Assembly: GCF_014699005.1 (NCBI RefSeq)
Contig: NZ_JACWZY010000018.1
Coordinates: forward strand, 1 to 64,000
Direction: 5' to 3'
Source: Spirosoma profusum
GTDB taxonomy: Bacteria; Bacteroidota; Bacteroidia; Cytophagales; Spirosomataceae
DNA length: 64,000 nt
The translations under genes were made by a program, and so were the position numbers. Below are positions 34,866 to 44,113 of this stretch, in pieces. Under the pieces are notes generated by a model. That model did no database searches and had not been told where the DNA came from. It was given only the letters and a program-made list of their open reading frames with translations. How positions within the stretch are numbered: position 1 is the stretch's first letter; every line of letters starts with the position of its first letter.

Positions 34866-37154
34866 CTAAAAAGACACTTTGCCACCTGCCGTGAACAGAA
34901 GTCGACCGAACTGCCTCAGCAGATGGGCCCGCACAATCTGGTTTACAGTGACGGTATGACCTGCAGAAATCGTTACGGTGTCATAAACCGTCGGTAAGCA
35001 GTTGCATGTCCACGTAGTAACGTTCGACCAGTTGCCGGTTTGTTTGCTGACAATTGCACCGCGCACTTTACGGATTCGATTGTTCAGCAGATCGGCAATA
35101 TACACGTTGCCCAGACTATCGGTAGCTACGCCACTGGGATTGGCTAGTTTGGCACTAAGGGCGCTGCCTCCGTCACCCGCAAAACCGTAGCTGCTGCCCG
35201 CCACCGTCCTGATGATACCGGACGTAGTGACCCTGCGAATCCGATTATTCAGTAGATCAGCGATGTACAACGTACCACTCGAATCGACCGATACGTCATT
35301 AGGGTTGTTTAAACGAGCGTTAAGAGCGGGGCCGCCATCGCCAGTGAACCCCGCAAAACCATTGCCTGCTACCGTCGTGATGCTACCGGATGCCGTAACC
35401 TTGCGAATGCGGTGATTATATCGGTCGGCGATGTATAGATTTTTTGCTGTGTCAATAGCAATACCACTGGGATTATTCAAACTGGCCGCTGTGGCTGGTC
35501 CGCCATCGCCACCAAAACCCGCCGTGCCATTGCCAGCCACTGTGGTGATACTACCGGCTGGAGACACCTTGCGGATGCGATTATTACCAGTATCGATGAT
35601 GAATAAATTACCACTCGCATCAACGGCCACGCCACTGGGATTGTCCAGACTGGCATTGATCGCCAGACCACCATCTCCGCTGAATCCGAGGATACCATTG
35701 CCCGCTACAGTCGTGATACTACCGGCTGGAGTTACCTTACGGATACGATGATTTTTCTGATCGGCGATGAACAGGTTGCCGCTCCCGTCGACTACTACGC
35801 CGGTTGGGTTCGCCAGATTGGCACTAGTCGCGAGCCCGCCATCGCCCCCAAAACCGAACGTACCATTGCCTGCTACAGTAGTAATAACGCCCGACGTAGC
35901 AACTTTACGAATACGATTGTTTCCCTGGTCGGCAATGAACAGATTACCCGCTTTATCTACTACTACGTCGATAGGATAATACAGATCGGCGTTGGGTGCC
36001 GGGCCGCCATCGCCACTAAAACCGAGGGTGCCATTGCCCGCTACGGTACTGATGATAGCAGACGTATTAACTTTCCGAATTCGGTTATTGCCCTGATCGG
36101 CAATGAATAAGTTGCCAAGTTTATCGATTGCTACTCCGCTTGGGTAAGCCATAGTAGCAGCCGTAGCTGGACCGCCATCGCCCCCAAAGTTTGGCGACCC
36201 TGTTCCGGCTACTGTCGTAATAACTCCTAACGTATTGACTTTGCGAATGCGCTGATTATTGGGATCAGCGATGTAGAGATTCCCCAGACTATCGGCCACT
36301 ACGTCGGTGGGATAGGACATGCTGGCGGCTGTGGCTGGTCCGCCATCACCACTAAAGCCAGTCGAACCATTCCCCGCCACCGTCGTAATAATACCCGACG
36401 TAGCAACTTTGCGAATCCGTTGATTATCACGGTCAGCCAGATACAAATTGCCAGCATGATCTGTCGATACGCCGTAGGGATAACTCAGGCTGGCGCTGGT
36501 AGCGGGGCCCCCATCACCCGCAAATCCAAACGTACCATTGCCTGCTACGGTCGTAATGATCCCCAACGTATCGACTTTGCGGATGCGATAATTATAAAAA
36601 TCGGCGATGTACAAATTGCCTTTTCCATCGACCGCTACCCCTCTGGGATACCAAAGCTTGGCACTGGTGGCGGGGCCGCCATCGCCCCCGAAACCGAACG
36701 TACCACTGCCCGCTACGGTCGTGATGACCCCCGACGTAGCAACTTTGCGAATGCGATGATTGTTGAAATCAGCAATGTACAGATTGCCCAGACTATCGAC
36801 CGCTACGCTGTTGGGGTTATCGAGGCTGGCCGCTGTGGCTGGTCCGCCATCGCCACTGAAGCCCGGCGTACCAGTCCCCGCTACGGTCGTGATAATACCT
36901 GACGTAGTGACCTTGCGGATACGGTTGTTATCAGAATCGACAATATACTGGTTACCTGACGTATCGATTGCTACACTGATCGGATAGGCCAGACTGGCGT
37001 TGGTAGCCGGTCCACCATCTCCTCGTGAATTTGAGCCGACCGCCGTCGTAATGAGTTGAGCCGAAGCGGGTATGACGAGCCATATAAACAGAAAAATAAC
37101 GCTCAGTGAGCGTCCCAGGATAGAGTTAATACGTAGCATCTGTTTCATAGACAA
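34866..37154 (-). CDS. secreted NHL-repeat beta-propeller protein, paralogue 1
   Basis: This 762-residue protein has a signal peptide (LSVIFLFIWLVIPASAQ) and then twelve NHL repeats of about 56 residues. Each has the pattern GDGGPAT.ASL..P..VAVD..GNLYIAD..NHRIRKV and TVAGNGT.GF. The last 60 residues form a distinct module (TGNWSNVTTWTCNCLPTVYD then HTVTV) shared with the two other NHL proteins in this window. No standard T9SS sorting domain is present. NHL propellers usually bind proteins or glycans; the ligand here is unknown. Start codons at 37154 and 37148 are both possible. Confidence 0.85.
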   Translation of the reverse strand: MSMKQMLRINSILGRSLSVIFLFIWLVIPASAQLITTAVGSNSRGDGGPATNASLAYPISVAIDTSGNQYIVDSDNNRIRKVTTSGIITTVAGTGTPGFSGDGGPATAASLDNPNSVAVDSLGNLYIADFNNHRIRKVATSGVITTVAGSGTFGFGGDGGPATSAKLWYPRGVAVDGKGNLYIADFYNYRIRKVDTLGIITTVAGNGTFGFAGDGGPATSASLSYPYGVSTDHAGNLYLADRDNQRIRKVATSGIITTVAGNGSTGFSGDGGPATAASMSYPTDVVADSLGNLYIADPNNQRIRKVNTLGVITTVAGTGSPNFGGDGGPATAATMAYPSGVAIDKLGNLFIADQGNNRIRKVNTSAIISTVAGNGTLGFSGDGGPAPNADLYYPIDVVVDKAGNLFIADQGNNRIRKVATSGVITTVAGNGTFGFGGDGGLATSANLANPTGVVVDGSGNLFIADQKNHRIRKVTPAGSITTVAGNGILGFSGDGGLAINASLDNPSGVAVDASGNLFIIDTGNNRIRKVSPAGSITTVAGNGTAGFGGDGGPATAASLNNPSGIAIDTAKNLYIADRYNHRIRKVTASGSITTVAGNGFAGFTGDGGPALNARLNNPNDVSVDSSGTLYIADLLNNRIRRVTTSGIIRTVAGSSYGFAGDGGSALSAKLANPSGVATDSLGNVYIADLLNNRIRKVRGAIVSKQTGNWSNVTTWTCNCLPTVYDTVTISAGHTVTVNQIVRAHLLRQFGRLLFTAGGKVSF

Positions 37155-37451
37155 GTGGATAAAGCGGAGAAATCTAGAGTACGCACACAGTTACTGGGAA
37201 TCTATTGAAGGTTTGTTTCCTGACAAAAACTCTGACGCATTTTAGAGCAGACCTGCCTAATGGTCAATTGTTTAGCCGTATCTAGTTCAGATTTTCTTTA
37301 AGACAAAAAGTCACATCGAAATCAAAATAATGATAATACGGTACGTAAGTAGATGTACCTAAAGTTGGGAGACTACTACGTCAATTATCTTCCGGAATGA
37401 AGATTGAAGCATTTATTCGGGTTAGAATGCGCTAAAACCCTAAGCTCTATT
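37155..37451. other. non-coding gap between two NHL genes
   Basis: No gene or repeat is seen. It separates two same-strand paralogues and probably holds the promoter of the left one. Confidence 0.35.
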
Positions 37452-39410
37452 TTAAAAGGAAAGCCTGCCGCTTGCAGAAAATATCAGATTGCCAAGTTGC
37501 CTCAATCCTTTAGCCTGAACAGCTTCACTAACCGTTACGTTGTGGTTGGCTGAGATTGTAACAGTGTCGTAAATGGTTGGTAGGCAGTTGCAATTCCAAG
37601 TGCTGCTATTCGACCAGTTGCCGGTCTGGGCGCTAGCTATAGGGCTAAGAATAACTTTTCGAATTCGTTGATTATCTGAGTCTACAATGAATAGATTACC
37701 AACACTATCAATAGCTACATCTCTAACATTAGTCAAGCTAGCGTTAACTGCTAGTCCGCTATCGCCACTAAAACTTTTAAAACCATTGCCTGCTATTGTA
37801 TTGATTATGCCATTAGAGTCTATCATACGAACTCGATAATTACCAAAATCTCCAAAATACAGGTTACCATTACTACTGATGGCCAGACCTATGGGTGTTT
37901 TCATATTGGCATTAATAGCGGGTCCGCCATCACCACTAAAACCGAACGTACCAGTACCTGCAATAGTAGTGATAATGCCTGTAGCAGACACTTTACGGAT
38001 ACGACGGTTATTCCCATCAGCTATATAAATATTTCCACTATTATCTACCGCAACACTGAAAGGACGATTTAATTGGGCATTCGTAGCCAAACCTTCGTCA
38101 CCACTGAAACCGGACACACCAGTGCCTGCTATGGTCGTTATGGTACCATTTGTATCTACCCTTCGAATACAATGATTATTTTGATCTACTATGAATAAAT
38201 TACTGCTACTATCTACCGCTATACCAATTGGGTAGTTCAGTTGCGCATTAACAGCAAGACCCCCGTCGCCACCATAACCAGCAGTGCCGTTGCCTGCTAT
38301 GGTGGTGATAATGCCTGTTGACGATACTTTACGAACTCGGTTATTTAGAAGATCAGCAATGTAAAGATTGTTATTTTTATCTAATGCTACAGATGTTGGG
38401 GAATTGATATTCGCATTAGTAGCAGGTCCCCCGTCACCACTAAAAACTTGTCTACCACTACCCGCTACTGTTGTAATAACTCCTGCAGACGATACTTTTC
38501 GAATGCGGTGATTAGAACGATCTGCAATGTAAAAATTGTTGTCCTTATCTACTGCTACACCGTTAGGATTGTATAGATTAGCATTAATTGCTGGCCCACC
38601 ATCCCCGCTAAATTCAAACACTCCGTTACCGGCTATAGTATTGATGATACCAGTAGGAGACACTTTGCGAATTCGCCGATTTTCGGAATCGGCGATATAT
38701 AAATTACCACTGCTTGTTATGGCTATTCCAGAAGGTGCCCTAAACCGGGCGAAGATAGCCGGACCCGCATCGCCACTAAACCCTTGTACGCCATTACCAA
38801 CTATCGTAGTGATGATGCCATTAGTATCTATTTTACGAACGCGACGATTACCAACATCTCCAATAAATAAATTACCATTCTTATCCATAGTCACGCCATA
38901 AGGTACGCTTAAACTAGCACTGGTAGCTGGGCCACCATCTCCACTAAAACCAGAAGTACCATTACCTGCTATGGTCGTGATAATACCCGCTGGAGTTACC
39001 TTCCGAATGGAACTAGAGATAGTAGACATGTAGAGATTATTGTAGTTGTCTACTGCTATATTAAATGCTATTAAACTTGTATTAACAGCTGGCCCTCCAT
39101 CGTTACTGTCACTACTCCCACTCATTCCATTGCCGGCTACGGTAGTAATAATACCTGCAGGCGATACTTTACGAACGCGATAACTAAATGGATCGGAAAT
39201 AAATAAATTTCCGTCGCTGTCAACCGCAAGGCTAAAGGGAGTTAATAAATTAGCATTGATAGCTGGGCCGCCATCTCCTTTCAGATTATCCCCTGCCACT
39301 GTTTGGATAACTTGACCATGTAGCGGAATTGCCAGTGACAGGAAAAGTACGCTTAGAAAAAGATGGGCGAGTAGATTTAAACGAAAAGAGTTACGTAAAG
39401 GAAAGAACAT
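37452..39410 (-). CDS. secreted NHL-repeat beta-propeller protein, paralogue 2
   Basis: This 652-residue paralogue of the neighbour has a signal peptide (LLAHLFLSVLFLSLAIPLHGQ), ten NHL repeats, and the same C-terminal module (TGNWSNSSTWNCNCLPTIYD, then HNVTV and a leucine-rich end). Codon use is visibly more A/T-rich than in paralogue 1, although the protein sequence is very similar. The duplication is therefore not recent, or this copy arrived from elsewhere. It is probably a surface or periplasmic propeller of unknown ligand. It is transcribed alone, toward paralogue 1. Confidence 0.85.
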   Translation of the reverse strand: MFFPLRNSFRLNLLAHLFLSVLFLSLAIPLHGQVIQTVAGDNLKGDGGPAINANLLTPFSLAVDSDGNLFISDPFSYRVRKVSPAGIITTVAGNGMSGSSDSNDGGPAVNTSLIAFNIAVDNYNNLYMSTISSSIRKVTPAGIITTIAGNGTSGFSGDGGPATSASLSVPYGVTMDKNGNLFIGDVGNRRVRKIDTNGIITTIVGNGVQGFSGDAGPAIFARFRAPSGIAITSSGNLYIADSENRRIRKVSPTGIINTIAGNGVFEFSGDGGPAINANLYNPNGVAVDKDNNFYIADRSNHRIRKVSSAGVITTVAGSGRQVFSGDGGPATNANINSPTSVALDKNNNLYIADLLNNRVRKVSSTGIITTIAGNGTAGYGGDGGLAVNAQLNYPIGIAVDSSSNLFIVDQNNHCIRRVDTNGTITTIAGTGVSGFSGDEGLATNAQLNRPFSVAVDNSGNIYIADGNNRRIRKVSATGIITTIAGTGTFGFSGDGGPAINANMKTPIGLAISSNGNLYFGDFGNYRVRMIDSNGIINTIAGNGFKSFSGDSGLAVNASLTNVRDVAIDSVGNLFIVDSDNQRIRKVILSPIASAQTGNWSNSSTWNCNCLPTIYDTVTISANHNVTVSEAVQAKGLRQLGNLIFSASGRLSF

Positions 39411-39567
39411 AAAAAGAGAAGATTCGAAATAGGAAAATAAAGTATGGTTCAGACCGAAAAGCCCTACCAGTAATTTTACAAAACCACCAAAGATATAAGA
39501 TTATCTGAAAATAGTTACAAACTTATTCGTTTGTGCAAAACAAGGTAGCATCCTGTGAAAAACCGGT

Positions 39568-40947
39568 CTAAATAAACGGCACCACCGATTCCAGACTCAT
39601 GCCGCGCGAGCCTTTTACCAGTACGTGTGTGTCGGTCATGGGGTTGTCCATGAGCCAGTTGTGCAGCGAAAACTTGTCGGGGAAGTAGTAGGCTTTGGGC
39701 AATGATGTCAAGGCGTATTTCATGTCTTTTCCTGCCAGAATTACTAGATCGAACCGGCCATCGGCGATTAACTTCCCCAGCGCGGCATGTTCGGCTTCGC
39801 TTTCGGGACCGAGTTCGTACATATCGCCCAGGATCACGGCTTTGCGTTTGGCCGACATAGTCGCAAACTGCCGGACAGCCGCTGCCATCGAACTTGGGTT
39901 GGCGTTGTACGCATCGAGCAACACCGTATTCGTGCCTTTGATAACCACCTGCGACCGGTTGTTAGTCGGATTGTAATCAGCGACAGCGCGGTTAGCTTCA
40001 ACAGACGTAACACCAAAATAATCGCCGATGGCCAGGGCGGCCAGCATGTTCTCAAAATTGTACTGACCGGGCAAATGCGTCGTGATGGTTTCGCCCAACG
40101 TAGCACGATACGTTACCACGGGCGATTCCTGAAGCAGTTCAATCGGTTGTTCGTCCGACGTAACGGCGGGGTAGAAAACAACTTCACCCGTCTGTTCATC
40201 AGGTCGATACGTCTTCAGCCGTTCCCGGTACATGGCCGTCAGGGTTTTGTCGCGCGAATTGATGAACGCGGTACGTCCGTTTTGGATCAGATAATCAAAC
40301 AATTCGCCTTTCCCTTTCCGAACGCCCTCAATACCCCCAAACCCTTCCAGATGCGCTTTCCCAACGTTCGTAATCAGGCCATGCGTGGGTTGCGCAATCG
40401 AGCAAAGCAATTCAATCTCCTTCTGGTGATTGGCACCCATTTCCACAACGGCCATTTCGTAAGGCTCGGTCGGCGAATCCACGCCGGGCGAATCGCTACG
40501 TATCGCCAGCAGGGTGAGAGGTACGCCGATGTGATTATTGAGATTGCCAACCGTAGCGTAGGTTCGGTATTTTTTGGAAAGAACAGCCGCAATTAACTCT
40601 TTAGTGGTCGTTTTGCCGTTAGAACCCGTCAGTCCAATCACTGGAAACGTAAAGGTTTGTCTATGATGGCGGGCCAAATCCTGAAGGACGGTTAGAGAAT
40701 CCTTTACGAGCAGGAGCCGATTTGAGTCAGCGGGCTGGCTCTGTTCCAGAACTGCTACGTCGTCGATGAGGGCGTAACGCGCGCCGGATGCCAGCGCCTG
40801 AGTCGCAAACTGATTGCCATCGAAACTGTCTCCTTTGAGCGCTACGAACAGACAATCGGGCGTGATACGTCGTGTATCGGTCGAAACACTAGTGCATTCC
40901 TGAAATTTCTGATAGAGTTGGGTAGTTGACAGTACGTCCATAGACAT
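39568..40947 (-). CDS. murF: UDP-N-acetylmuramoyl-tripeptide--D-alanyl-D-alanine ligase
   Basis: MurF adds D-Ala-D-Ala to UDP-MurNAc-tripeptide, the last cytoplasmic step of peptidoglycan precursor synthesis. The 459-residue protein has the N-terminal substrate domain (SVSTDTRRITPDCLFVALKG), the central ATPase with P-loop GLTGSNGKTTTKE near residue 107, the VVEMGANHQKEI and GLITNVGKAHLEGFG segments, and the C-terminal ligase domain (LLDAYNANPSSM, ILGDMYELG). Two ATGs (40947, 40941) are possible starts. It is divergent from the FG-GAP protein, with about 80 bp between them. No other mur genes are nearby, so it is outside the dcw cluster. Confidence 0.93.
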   Translation of the reverse strand: MSMDVLSTTQLYQKFQECTSVSTDTRRITPDCLFVALKGDSFDGNQFATQALASGARYALIDDVAVLEQSQPADSNRLLLVKDSLTVLQDLARHHRQTFTFPVIGLTGSNGKTTTKELIAAVLSKKYRTYATVGNLNNHIGVPLTLLAIRSDSPGVDSPTEPYEMAVVEMGANHQKEIELLCSIAQPTHGLITNVGKAHLEGFGGIEGVRKGKGELFDYLIQNGRTAFINSRDKTLTAMYRERLKTYRPDEQTGEVVFYPAVTSDEQPIELLQESPVVTYRATLGETITTHLPGQYNFENMLAALAIGDYFGVTSVEANRAVADYNPTNNRSQVVIKGTNTVLLDAYNANPSSMAAAVRQFATMSAKRKAVILGDMYELGPESEAEHAALGKLIADGRFDLVILAGKDMKYALTSLPKAYYFPDKFSLHNWLMDNPMTDTHVLVKGSRGMSLESVVPFI

Positions 40948-41027
40948 AAATGAAGAGTCTGTTCGTTCTTCTTTCTGAATCGCCGGGGCAATGGATGACG
41001 GCGCCGAATTGTGAAGCCCAAAATTAG

Positions 41028-43283
41028 ATGAAAAAGGCGTTTACGCTTCTGTTCTGTTTTACTGCTCTGGGCGTATTCGCTCAATCGGGCGGAAAAATTT
41101 CGTTTCGCTACGACCAGACACCAATGGTTACGGTCAATGGTCGCACGTTGTTGAACCCCTGGACGGGTGGGCTTAATTCCACGCAGTATTCAACCATGCG
41201 GCTCAATGACGATACCCGCGAAGACCTGGTGGTGTTCGACCGAATGACCAGCAAAGTCAGTACGTTCGTAGCCATCGATAATCCGACTGGTACGGGCACG
41301 TCCTGGCGTTACGCACCCGAATACGAAGCCGCTTTTCCGGCCAAACTGGCGAGCTGGCTGCTGCTGGTCGATTACGATCAGGATGGTCGGAAAGACTTGT
41401 TTACGTATCGGTCGGGCGTTCGGATATTTCACAACGATTCGCAGAATGGGCAGGTAAAATTCACCGTAGTAGCCGATCCCGTACAGACCGAAGGATTCAG
41501 TGGTCGCTTTTCGCTCTTTGTGTCATCAACGGATATTCCAGCCATCACCGACTTCGATGACGACGGTGATATTGATATCATTACGTTCGATTCGGGCGGG
41601 AACGTAGTGGCCTATCAGCAGAATATGAGCGTGGAACGTACCGGCAAAAAAGACGGACTGGACTTTAAACGTACCGGTGGTTTCTGCTGGGGGCATTTTC
41701 AGAAAGAATACTGTAACGACTTCGTTTTCGGTATCCAGTGCGATCAGGACCTGAGCATTACGGAGCCAAAAATAGCCAGTAAAAATCCGTCGGGAGCCCG
41801 CCCAATGCACGTCGGTAATACGTTGACGGTAATCGATACCGATGGTGACGGCAATAAAGATTTGCTGTTCGGTTTCGTGAGCTGCGAGAACGTAGCACGA
41901 CTACGTAGTGCGGGTCCAAACACCGCCAAAGTTGATTATACGAGCTACGACAGTTTATATCCGGCTCAAAATCCGATTGCATTTCCGGCCTTTCCCGCTA
42001 CGTTCTGGGAAGATGTTGACGGCGACGGAAATAAAGATTTGCTGGCATCGCCCAACGTGAGCCTGAACGATGGACTGGTTTTTGATTTCCGGGCGTCGGG
42101 TTGGTTTTATAAAAACAAAGGCACGAATCAGAAGCCTGACTTTCAGCTTGTTCAGAAAGATTTTCTGCAAAACGACATGCTCGATCTGGGCGAACGGGCT
42201 GCACCTGCTCTGGCCGATCTGGATGGCGACGGCGACATGGACATGCTGGTTGGTTACGGTGGTGTTGGCGTCGGAAAAGATTACCGGGCCGGGCTGTGGC
42301 AGTTCGAAAATAAAGGCACGCTCCAAAATCCGGCCTTCGTTCTTGTTACGACTGATTACCTGGGGTTGAATAAATCGCTGGCGATGAGTAATACGGTGCC
42401 TTCATTTACGGATGTCGATAACAATGGCAGCATGGATCTGGTGCTGACCAGCGCCATAGCTGGGGATGTAGATATCCGGTTATTTATCAATTCGGCGGCC
42501 AAAGGCGCGGCTGTACAATATGACCTGACTAAAGCTGTGCGCTGGCCCACGCCTGATAAAATGATAGTAGGTGATTTACTGACCATTACCGACGTTGACC
42601 ACGATGGTAAACCAGACGCGCTTATTGGCCGGGATAAATTTGGGACAATTTTTTATTTCCGTAATACCGGCACGGCCACTAATCCGGTGTTACAGCTTCA
42701 AAATCAGACATTTGGTGGCATTGTTACTGACGATTATATATACGCCCAGGCTCGTTCGCTGGTAGTAGTAGACCTGAACGGTGACCAGAAAAATGAACTG
42801 ATAGCGGCTGCCGACAATGGAACTGTTTACGTATATCAATTCCCGGACCCAATTAATCAGTCATTCGTCCTGCTCGATTCGCTCCCATCTATTGGTACCC
42901 CAGGCTCAAGACTTATTGCAGCAACCGCTGACCTTGACGGTGACCAATTGCCCGATTTAATGCTCGGCAGTGCCAGTGGAGGACTTCGTTACCTGAAAAA
43001 TACGTCGCAGCGCATCATAACAAGTACTGGTCCAATCGAAGAACCCATCGGACCCTGGGCGTTTCCTAACCCAACTGACCGCTACCTGACCATCCGTGCA
43101 CCTCACGACGGACGTATCGAATTACTCTCGATATCGGGTCAGCGCATGCTGGAAGATCAATCCGTTCAGGCGGGTGTAGAAACCACCATCGATCTGGGCA
43201 ACCTGCCCGACGCTACGTATCTGCTACGTCTGCTCTCCGACAGCCGTACGCCGTTGGTACAGAAAGTGGTGGTCTGGAAGTGA
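41028..43283 (+). CDS. secreted FG-GAP/VCBS-repeat protein with T9SS sorting domain
   Basis: This 751-residue protein has a signal peptide (KKAFTLLFCFTALGVFAQ). Multiple FG-GAP/VCBS-like calcium-binding repeats are visible as DYDQDGRKDLFTY, DFDDDGDIDIITF, DTDGDGNKDLLFG, DVDGDGNKDLLAS, DLDGDGDMDMLVG and DVDHDGKPDALIG, consistent with an integrin-alpha-like beta-propeller. The C-terminal 75 residues are a type IX sorting domain (WAFPNPTDRYLTI ... LRLLSDSRTPLVQKVVVWK). It is likely exported and surface attached; the ligand is unknown. An inverted-repeat element follows the stop within 25 bp and may act as its terminator. Confidence 0.88.
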   Translation: MKKAFTLLFCFTALGVFAQSGGKISFRYDQTPMVTVNGRTLLNPWTGGLNSTQYSTMRLNDDTREDLVVFDRMTSKVSTFVAIDNPTGTGTSWRYAPEYEAAFPAKLASWLLLVDYDQDGRKDLFTYRSGVRIFHNDSQNGQVKFTVVADPVQTEGFSGRFSLFVSSTDIPAITDFDDDGDIDIITFDSGGNVVAYQQNMSVERTGKKDGLDFKRTGGFCWGHFQKEYCNDFVFGIQCDQDLSITEPKIASKNPSGARPMHVGNTLTVIDTDGDGNKDLLFGFVSCENVARLRSAGPNTAKVDYTSYDSLYPAQNPIAFPAFPATFWEDVDGDGNKDLLASPNVSLNDGLVFDFRASGWFYKNKGTNQKPDFQLVQKDFLQNDMLDLGERAAPALADLDGDGDMDMLVGYGGVGVGKDYRAGLWQFENKGTLQNPAFVLVTTDYLGLNKSLAMSNTVPSFTDVDNNGSMDLVLTSAIAGDVDIRLFINSAAKGAAVQYDLTKAVRWPTPDKMIVGDLLTITDVDHDGKPDALIGRDKFGTIFYFRNTGTATNPVLQLQNQTFGGIVTDDYIYAQARSLVVVDLNGDQKNELIAAADNGTVYVYQFPDPINQSFVLLDSLPSIGTPGSRLIAATADLDGDQLPDLMLGSASGGLRYLKNTSQRIITSTGPIEEPIGPWAFPNPTDRYLTIRAPHDGRIELLSISGQRMLEDQSVQAGVETTIDLGNLPDATYLLRLLSDSRTPLVQKVVVWK

Positions 43284-43307
43284 GAAAATGGCTTTCGCGT
43301 AGTCTTA

Positions 43308-43379
43308 AAACCCCTAAATCCCCTGAAGGGGACTTTGTTCATTAGCAGACAAAGTCCCCTTCAGGGGATTTAGGGGTTT
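43308..43379. repeat. inverted repeat, CCCCTAAATCCCCTGAAGGG type
   Basis: Arms of about 30 bp (43308-43337 and 43350-43379) are perfectly complementary, with a short loop. It follows the FG-GAP gene. It could terminate transcription but has the look of a dispersed element. Confidence 0.75.
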
Positions 43380-43509
43380 CGAGCTGAAAACACTTTGCCC
43401 TAGTGAGGGTTACTTTACGTAGCAATAAACTAGCCAAAAAGGTAGTGTTCGTCCTGATTTGATACGTCGCGGCAAATGACTTTTTCGGCCATCTAACTAA
43501 TACGTAATC

Positions 43510-43875
43510 ATGGAAAATACATCAAACGCCGATAACCAAAGCCCCGACCAATCGTTCGGTGATTCGCTGAAAGGCTTGTCTCCACAGAATGATAATTTAC
43601 CGCCTAACAATGACGAAGAAGACATAACTGTCTATTCGGGACTGGGCGTAAAAAACGATCCCGATATCATGAATCCAGGCAGCGAAGAAGCTTCTGATAC
43701 GTTGCTTTATACCGATAACGTAACGGCGCGTCACGCCACCGATGAGTTGTCGAACGATGAAGAACCCGACGAATTCACGAACGATCTGGCCAATAGCGAT
43801 CTGTCGGATGATGAAATAGACGAAGAAATCACGGAGTTGGCCGAGGAGGAAGACGAAGGCAACGAACGATATTAA
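43510..43875 (+). CDS. small highly acidic protein, unknown
   Basis: This 121-residue protein is very rich in Asp, Glu and Asn and has no hydrophobic core, signal peptide or membrane segment, so it is probably disordered. I do not recognise a family. Patches such as NDEEDITVYSGLGVKNDPDIMNP in the middle resemble small acidic proteins that are common in Cytophagales. The start ATG at 43510 is the first in frame, and the codon use resembles the neighbouring core genes, supporting real coding. The ABC-F gene follows after an inverted-repeat element and has its own promoter. Confidence 0.65.
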   Translation: MENTSNADNQSPDQSFGDSLKGLSPQNDNLPPNNDEEDITVYSGLGVKNDPDIMNPGSEEASDTLLYTDNVTARHATDELSNDEEPDEFTNDLANSDLSDDEIDEEITELAEEEDEGNERY

Positions 43876-43892
43876 GAAGCTTATCTAGGTTT

Positions 43893-43980
43893 TTTGTCAT
43901 GCTGAGGCACGAAGCATCTTAAGGTATCCTTACTCCCCGGTTTAGATATTTTAAGATGCTTCGTGCCTCAGCATGACAAA
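43893..43980. repeat. inverted-repeat element, TGTCATGCTGAGGCACGAAG family, copy 2
   Basis: Arms at 43893-43920 and 43953-43980 are nearly identical to the element at 22179-22268. It starts 18 bp after the acidic protein stop. Confidence 0.8.
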
Positions 43981-44100
43981 GCCACTCATTTCGACACTAG
44001 TGTGCAAGTTCAGGGTTTACCTAATACGTCTTACGCAGCACGATTTAGCGAACGTAACGCTTGTTAACGAGAGAAATCGTATTTCGTAACGCGTACTTCG

Positions 44101-44108
44101 TAAATTTG
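44101..44108 (+). promoter_or_regulatory. -7 box TAAATTTG immediately before the ABC-F start
   Basis: A perfect Bacteroidota -7 element (TAnnTTTG) ends 5 bp before the ATG at 44114. If used, transcription would begin at or next to the start codon. A matching -33 TTTG at the right distance is not evident, so support is moderate. Confidence 0.4.
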
Positions 44109-44113
44109 TACCC

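Noticed and set aside
34866..39410. NHL genes as a single gene split by decay
   Set aside because: Each has its own signal peptide and its own complete C-terminal module, so they are tandem paralogues.
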